In this document: piece by piece, positions 59,212-64,000 of the stretch | How the letters are laid out: each line of letters opens with the position of its first letter | Numbering within the stretch: position 1 is the stretch's first letter | DNA from: Bacteroidia bacterium | Lineage (GTDB): Bacteria > Bacteroidota > Bacteroidia > J057 | Direction of reading: 5' to 3' | Length of the DNA stretch: 64,000 nucleotides | Assembly (NCBI GenBank): GCA_030430575.1 | Contig: JAUIKF010000035.1 | Coordinates: 1-64,000, forward strand | The notes under the pieces: model-generated | Database searches by the model: none | The model's input: the letters and a program-made list of their open reading frames with translations, nothing else | Told to the model about the DNA's origin: nothing | Position numbers and translations under genes: made by a program

Positions 59212-60870
59212 CTAAACTATCGTTTTCCGTGTCCTGAAAATATTATCCCTATCGCGGACATAATCACGCTTGATTTTTTGTAACTGCTCATAAACACCAG
59301 GAAAATATCTTTCTGTAGGAATAGAGCTATCTTTAAAGCTAATGAAGGAGCCATCCGTCTCTGGAAAATCAGCATCTCTGCATCCCTGAATCCAATCCAT
59401 TGCTTTATTGATATGGGCATAGACATGATGTTCTTTTCCTGCTTTTTTGTCAGCATCCTTTTCATTCCACCATGCCTGATACTGAATCGTATAGGGTCTT
59501 TTGGCATAAGGAAATGCAGAACCACTTGGAAAGGCAGGCTTGAGATAATCTTCTGTATAATAGTTGCCTGATATGGCACCTAGGGTTACATAGGTATGGA
59601 TATGTGCTTGAATTCCTTCATGAGAAATCAAATCAGAGCGTAGTGACTGGATGAGTTTCTTTCTACCCGCTTCTCCAAGCCCCCCTTCATTTACCAATCT
59701 ACTGGTAAGTTTATGAGGCGCAGGATCATCTATATCAGGAGGGAAATGGGTCAATACAGGTGTTTTCCCTTCCGCTTCTAATTGGCTATGCTCGGTAGAT
59801 ATTCTTCCCCAGGAAGAAAAGCTATGTTCCTCTTTCTTCGCATCAGTCACCACATCAACAAAACTAGCTGGGGTATCTGCAAACCAATCTTTCAAATCCT
59901 GATGCAACAGCTCTTCCAGTTCCGCTTCTGAATCGACATCGGCTCCATAATAGCCAAAAAAGACACACTCATGGATAGATTCTTCGATAGGTTTATCATC
60001 TTCAGGTATCGCATTGATTTGTAAATTCGTACCCATCAGCCTTTCATGTTTGCCTGGAGCTATAGCGTTCTCCCAGTTTTCTAAAATCTTGATGGCTGGC
60101 GCGAGACGTTCTCCTCCCAGCAAGTGCTTCCACTTTGCCATAAACCTAAGGGTAAACTTAGGTTGTGTGAAGGTTTTTAATACGATTTTAGTCAGAACTC
60201 CATAGCTAAATCCGCCACCGCCCTTCAAAGCCCACAATAGTTCTTTAGATTTCCGATCTGAATCGTTTTCTGATAATGTGATAATATTGCCTTCACCGTC
60301 TATCAACGTAGCTCCTATCAACCGCTCACAGCACATCCCATGCAGTCTGGTCCACGGTCCCCAACCCCCACCAAGGGTAAACCCCATCACACCTACGGTC
60401 TCACAGGTGCCATGAGGGATACTCACATTGTTCTCATCAAGCACCGGAATTATTTCTCTGAATTTTACCCCCGAACAAATAGTAGCTGTTCCATTTTTGT
60501 GATCCAATGAAAAGTTATTCATCAGCAGAAAATCAATGACAATGGCGTCTGTTCCTGTACTTTCACTTTCATGGTCGTGACCTGTGGATTTAACCCTTAG
60601 CGGGTATTCTTGATGCTGTTTAGCAATGTTGATTACATGGGCGACATGTTCTTCACTGGTACAATATACAATGGCTGCAGGCCTCACATTGAACCGTCGA
60701 TTGAATCCAAATCTTTCAACCTCATAATCCAAGGTAATGGATTCCATGATGTCTTTATGTACATTTTTTCTCTTGGTATGAACGATGTCTCCACTGATCA
60801 GCACGATTGGAGGATTTGTGATAGATTGGAGTTTGTTTTTGAGATCAGAGTGGCTAATTCTTCTATTCAT
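59212..60870 (-). CDS. BBE-type FAD-linked oxidase
   Basis: A 552-residue protein. The FAD-binding domain (about 50-230) has RVKSTGHDHES, where the His may bind FAD, and GTCETVGVMGFTLGGGWG with a Cys in the place used by berberine-bridge-type enzymes for a second covalent link. The C-terminal BBE segment is YFPGVYEQLQKIKRDYVRD, then a short tail. These enzymes oxidise alcohols, sugars or alkaloid-like molecules. The substrate is unknown, and no signal peptide is obvious, so it is probably cytoplasmic. Confidence 0.88.
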   Translation of the reverse strand: MNRRISHSDLKNKLQSITNPPIVLISGDIVHTKRKNVHKDIMESITLDYEVERFGFNRRFNVRPAAIVYCTSEEHVAHVINIAKQHQEYPLRVKSTGHDHESESTGTDAIVIDFLLMNNFSLDHKNGTATICSGVKFREIIPVLDENNVSIPHGTCETVGVMGFTLGGGWGPWTRLHGMCCERLIGATLIDGEGNIITLSENDSDRKSKELLWALKGGGGFSYGVLTKIVLKTFTQPKFTLRFMAKWKHLLGGERLAPAIKILENWENAIAPGKHERLMGTNLQINAIPEDDKPIEESIHECVFFGYYGADVDSEAELEELLHQDLKDWFADTPASFVDVVTDAKKEEHSFSSWGRISTEHSQLEAEGKTPVLTHFPPDIDDPAPHKLTSRLVNEGGLGEAGRKKLIQSLRSDLISHEGIQAHIHTYVTLGAISGNYYTEDYLKPAFPSGSAFPYAKRPYTIQYQAWWNEKDADKKAGKEHHVYAHINKAMDWIQGCRDADFPETDGSFISFKDSSIPTERYFPGVYEQLQKIKRDYVRDRDNIFRTRKTIV

Positions 60871-60981
60871 TTTTGAAATTATTTATATTTACCTAAGCCT
60901 TCGGAATATTTATCATTCATTATTTGGTAATACTACATTTTTCCTCCCAAAATTTCCTAAATTGTTGAAAAAAATCCGCTT

Positions 60982-61941
60982 ATGCGTTTCCTCTACTCTT
61001 TTTTTGTCATGATCATGCTAGCCAGTTGTGGTTCCTCTGCAGAGGATGAAACCGCTGATGTGCCAGCCAATCGCGCGGTAGCAGCTACCTCCTTTCTGGG
61101 AAAACCCTTATATGCACCTACCCTTTCACCTGAAAAACAGCAAAAATTAGAAGCTGATCTGAAAGCAGCAATGGAACTCCACGAGCGCTTCCCAGACAGT
61201 CTGGAATTCATTATCTGGCATGGCCGGCGGCTGGCCTATCTCAGCAGGTATAAAGAGGCAATTGAGGTATATACAAAAGGCTTAACCAAATTTCCGGATT
61301 CTTATAGGTTGCGCCGTCATCGTGGCCATCGTTATATTTCAATAAGAAAGCTTGACCAAGCAATCAAAGACCTGAGCGAAGCGGGAAAACTAGCCAATAA
61401 ATTGCCAGTTGAGATAGAGCCCGATGGCATTCCCAATAAGTTGAATCAGCCATTGTCCAATACTCATTTCAATATTTGGTATCACCTGGGCCTTGCATAT
61501 TTCTTGAAAGGGGAGTTTAAACGAGCGGAATATGCTTATACCGTTTGCAATATCTATTCAGTCAATGACGACTTGAGATGCGCGACAGGAGATTGGCTGT
61601 ATATGACCTTGCGCCGCCAGGGGCGACATGAAGACGCTATAATAGCATTAGACTTCATGCATACCAATATGAACATCATTGAGAATGATAGCTACTTTAA
61701 GCGCCTTCAAATGTACCAAGGGGACATCGCCCCGGAAGAATTGCTGGAGGTGACAGACCCAGAAGCTGACAAAGCGGTTAGCATGGCGACCCAAGGATAT
61801 GGGGTAGGAAATTGGTACCTATGTGAAGGAGATACCACCAAGGCCCTAGAAGTCTTCAAGGAAGTGCTTACTGGTAGCCATTGGGCTGCATTTGGCTATA
61901 TTGCAGCAGAAGCCGACCTCAAGCGGCTTAGGAATGAATAA
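60982..61941 (+). CDS. TPR-repeat lipoprotein
   Basis: A 319-residue protein with a lipobox LASC (lipidated Cys16), an Asp/Glu-rich linker, and TPR repeats from about residue 75 to 320 (ELHERFPDSLEFIIWHGRRL, IEVYTKGLTKFPDSYRL, HLGLAYFLKGEFKRAEYAY). TPR domains bind partner proteins. It is likely attached to an envelope membrane. The partner is unknown. It is divergent from the oxidase gene and followed by a terminator hairpin. Confidence 0.88.
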   Translation: MRFLYSFFVMIMLASCGSSAEDETADVPANRAVAATSFLGKPLYAPTLSPEKQQKLEADLKAAMELHERFPDSLEFIIWHGRRLAYLSRYKEAIEVYTKGLTKFPDSYRLRRHRGHRYISIRKLDQAIKDLSEAGKLANKLPVEIEPDGIPNKLNQPLSNTHFNIWYHLGLAYFLKGEFKRAEYAYTVCNIYSVNDDLRCATGDWLYMTLRRQGRHEDAIIALDFMHTNMNIIENDSYFKRLQMYQGDIAPEELLEVTDPEADKAVSMATQGYGVGNWYLCEGDTTKALEVFKEVLTGSHWAAFGYIAAEADLKRLRNE

Positions 61942-61998
61942 AAATTAAAATGAAAGTTAAAATCAAAATATGAACTGATTTTTAGTGATTCATTGATG

Positions 61999-62019
61999 AA
62001 TAACTGAAAAGTTATTTTT
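61999..62019 (+). terminator. Terminator after the TPR lipoprotein gene
   Basis: Stem AATAACT/AGTTATT closed by a GAAA tetraloop and followed by TTT. It starts 58 bases after the stop codon. Confidence 0.5.
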
Positions 62020-62037
62020 CCTTCAATCCTCAACCAG

Positions 62038-62070
62038 CATTCAAAATTCATCATTCAAAATTCAAAATTC
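62038..62070. repeat. ATTCAAAATTCA-type repeat before the 62081 gene
   Basis: CATTCAAAATTCATCATTC followed by AAAATTCAAAATTC, of the same family as 26169-26207 and 27880-27940, ending 11 bases before the start. Confidence 0.7.
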
Positions 62071-62080
62071 CTCTCAGCCT

Positions 62081-62623
62081 ATGACCAAATTCAAGGAAAT
62101 GTGTAAAGCCTACACGACCGCACAACATCAGTTTCGGGACTTTCAAGAAGCAAGTATCAACTTTGCAGAAATGCTTTGGACGAGGATGATAGAATATTTT
62201 AAAGTCCCTCCTACCCAGACAACTTTGTACGAAATCAATTCCCAGGGGGGATTTGAATTGGCTAACCCGCCCTTCACGACATTTATGCATTTGAGGCAGG
62301 ATGGCTATTGGCAATTTGGTGCAGGAATCACGGTCTATGAACAGCCTGATGCCTATCCGCGGGATACCATTCTCTTATACCTTATGGTACGACGTAACCT
62401 CGATGGTACCTATAATGCGCGGTTGGGAGGCGTAGATGAAGTATTTGTGATTCACCCTGATCGACTTAGTGATTTTGAGTCTTACTTTGAGCATTTGTTC
62501 CAAATGATCATGGGCAGTTATAAAACAGGGTTAGATCGATTGCTTCAAGAAAATACGACCAACCGGATTGGCTTTGATATAGGAGAATTGACCAAAGAAC
62601 CTAGAAAAGGGCTACAATCTTAG
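62081..62623 (+). CDS. Uncharacterised 180-residue protein
   Basis: I do not recognise this protein. It is soluble, with no signal peptide or membrane helix. Tyr and Phe are common; the centre GGFELANPPFTTFMHLRQDG, YWQFGAGITVYEQ and DTILLYLMVRRNLDGTYN suggests a beta-rich fold of about 120 residues, with a helical end. No catalytic motif stands out. It is convergent with the glycosyltransferase gene. Confidence 0.7.
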   Translation: MTKFKEMCKAYTTAQHQFRDFQEASINFAEMLWTRMIEYFKVPPTQTTLYEINSQGGFELANPPFTTFMHLRQDGYWQFGAGITVYEQPDAYPRDTILLYLMVRRNLDGTYNARLGGVDEVFVIHPDRLSDFESYFEHLFQMIMGSYKTGLDRLLQENTTNRIGFDIGELTKEPRKGLQS

Positions 62624-62644
62624 GAATTATTGATTAATAATTTT

Positions 62645-63955
62645 TTACGATTCTTCTTGTATTTTTTTGAGAATCTCAGCCCACTGCGCCTCTTCATCCT
62701 CAGAGGTGGCTGTAGGTTCTGGTTGAGCCAATAAGGTCTTTTCATAGAACGCTAGCAGGTTTTGGACAATTTGGCGGTTGCTAAATTGACTCCTAACCAA
62801 CTCCTGTGCATGGCTTCCCAATGCATCTACCATGCCCTTTTGTTCTACCAGGATGGAAATCGCATTGGCAAAGTCTTTAGGGTCGTCTGCAATCATGATG
62901 TGCTCCCCATGCTTGGCTGGGATGCCTTCGGCAGCGATTGTGGTAGCCACAATCGCTTTTCCCAACGCCATGCCTTCAATGATCTTGACGCGCATGCCGC
63001 CTCCAGAGAGCAATGGGACGACCATGATGGCTTTGGATCGCATATAGGTATAGGCATTTTCAACCTCTCCTAAAATCTTCACGCGTTCAGTTGCAAGATT
63101 GGAAAAACTGGATGGCATCCGGCGACCTGCTACATAGAAATTGAGCAATGGATAGCGGCTATGTAAAATGGGCCACACATATTTAAAAAACCATCGCATG
63201 CCCTCTTGATTAGGGGCCCAGTCAAGGGCACCAATATAGAAAATGGAAGGATACTCCGTTTGGGTATCTTCATCGACCTCCATTTTTTTTAAATCAAACC
63301 CTGCCGTACTTACATGGATGGGGATACTGCCTGCTCCCATCTTTTCCAGTTTTGATGCATCGCGTTCTGTGATGGGAATAATGGCGTCATACGCTTTCTC
63401 CCATAACATGGCTTCTTGGTATTTGGCAATACGGGCGGCAGTCTCTTCCAGGTATTTGCGCTTTAGGCGGCTTCCCGCTTTTTGGGCCTGCCGTTCCCAA
63501 ATTTCATGTTCGATATTATGTGACCGCAGAACAACAGGTGTTTGGGGGGCTTTCTCTCGGATCAGCGGGATGTACACACTTAAGTAAAGCCCTTCCAGTT
63601 GGACAAGGTCATAGGTATGGTCTTTTAGGAGTCGGTCTAGCTGCATGGAAAATCCCTCAGCTGTGAATCGCTTGATGTGGTAGGGTTTTTGGGAAAAAAG
63701 CAGATTTTTGAGGGCAGCCCATGGCTTGATCCGAATATCGACATCAACGGCGTAGAACCTTGCCAGGTTTTTGATTTCTTTAGGGATATTATCGAGATCG
63801 ACATAATGCTTATGGGTATTCATGGCCAATACGGTGACTTCATGCCCTTCTTGCGAAAAACCTCGAATCATACTCATCATAGCAATTGCCCCTCCGTCAT
63901 TTTCAGGATAAGGGAATTTATTTGCGAGAATCAGAACCTTACGGGAAGTTGCCAT
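62645..63955 (-). CDS. Family 4 glycosyltransferase
   Basis: A 436-residue GT-B enzyme. LILANKFPYPENDGGAIAMM at the N-terminus is typical of the donor/acceptor-domain start in this group. The C-terminal half has the donor-binding pattern VVPLLSGGGMRVKIIEGMA then LGKAIVATTIAAEGIPA with the catalytic Glu. It likely transfers a sugar from a nucleotide donor to an O-antigen, capsule or exopolysaccharide intermediate at the inner membrane. The sugar is not predictable. The gene is complete in the window, with only 45 bases beyond its start. Confidence 0.9.
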   Translation of the reverse strand: MATSRKVLILANKFPYPENDGGAIAMMSMIRGFSQEGHEVTVLAMNTHKHYVDLDNIPKEIKNLARFYAVDVDIRIKPWAALKNLLFSQKPYHIKRFTAEGFSMQLDRLLKDHTYDLVQLEGLYLSVYIPLIREKAPQTPVVLRSHNIEHEIWERQAQKAGSRLKRKYLEETAARIAKYQEAMLWEKAYDAIIPITERDASKLEKMGAGSIPIHVSTAGFDLKKMEVDEDTQTEYPSIFYIGALDWAPNQEGMRWFFKYVWPILHSRYPLLNFYVAGRRMPSSFSNLATERVKILGEVENAYTYMRSKAIMVVPLLSGGGMRVKIIEGMALGKAIVATTIAAEGIPAKHGEHIMIADDPKDFANAISILVEQKGMVDALGSHAQELVRSQFSNRQIVQNLLAFYEKTLLAQPEPTATSEDEEAQWAEILKKIQEES

Positions 63956-64000
63956 GTCATTGTTTTTTGCCCAATTTACCCATCAAATAATGAAACAAAA

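Noticed and set aside
62624-62646. AATTATTGATTAATAATT followed by T as a terminator for the 62081 gene
   Set aside because: The all-AT stem is too weak to call, and it runs up to the stop codon of the convergent gene.
1-64000. CRISPR arrays, tRNA and rRNA genes
   Set aside because: No regularly spaced repeats with unlike spacers and no tRNA T-loop or rRNA signatures were seen; the tandem repeats found are contiguous or coding.

Overview
The window comes from a Bacteroidota chromosome, most likely of the Saprospiria type. This is inferred from three sorts of evidence: very large secreted proteins with C-terminal type IX secretion (T9SS) sorting domains of both type A and type B, Bacteroidota-style -7 promoter elements (TAnnTTTG), and A/C-rich low-complexity repeats between genes. 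No rRNA, tRNA, CRISPR array, insertion sequence with transposase, or prophage was seen. About 41 genes can be supported.

Layout. 1-17.6 kb: two giant cell-surface proteins. The first (minus strand, 3827 aa) combines LamG, CARDB, Ig-like and collagen-like segments. Its T9SS tail is broken by frameshifts, and the lost tail is still readable up to base 1. The second (plus strand, 1814 aa) is a PKD/Ig-like protein with an intact type B sorting domain. 17.7-25.6 kb: a TPR hybrid sensor kinase fused to an AraC domain, an MscS channel, a VapBC-type toxin-antitoxin pair that overlaps a membrane-protease/TPR gene, a membrane AraC regulator and a YceI protein. 25.6-31.5 kb: an NAD-dependent formate dehydrogenase encoded by two genes (fused diaphorase subunits plus the Mo/FeS catalytic subunit), followed by a Fic enzyme and a DUF1456 protein. 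32-34.2 kb: three envelope proteins (lipoprotein, thioredoxin lipoprotein, YARHG protein). 34.3-35.9 kb: a lone contractile-tail sheath protein. 35.9-42.5 kb: a family 9 glycosyltransferase, a possible CotH-like protein next to a short asparaginase-domain protein, galactose mutarotase, a flavin monooxygenase, a deleted TonB-receptor remnant and an SDR oxidoreductase. 42.6-46.4 kb: a secreted triple-PDZ protein, then a minus-strand group of a PspC/zinc-ribbon protein, an M48-like protein with a damaged HExxH motif and a repeat protein. 46.4-56.4 kb: an ArnT-like glycosyltransferase, a PAS hybrid kinase, a secreted nuclease/phosphatase-fold protein and a giant SBBP/PKD protein. 56.7-64 kb: a DtxR regulator, a FlK-like thioesterase, smpB, a BBE-type FAD oxidase, a TPR lipoprotein, two uncharacterised proteins and a GT4 glycosyltransferase.

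The overall picture is of a surface-active heterotroph that exports large adhesive or structural proteins through T9SS and carries its own sensing and formate-oxidation functions. I found no complete, clearly new multi-gene system. The best leads are the orphan sheath gene, the PspC/pseudo-M48 zinc-ribbon group, the secreted PDZ-only protein, the CotH-like/asparaginase pair and two families of intergenic repeats: long palindromes sharing a TAGGGTCA-type core, and A/C-rich tracts in front of many genes.
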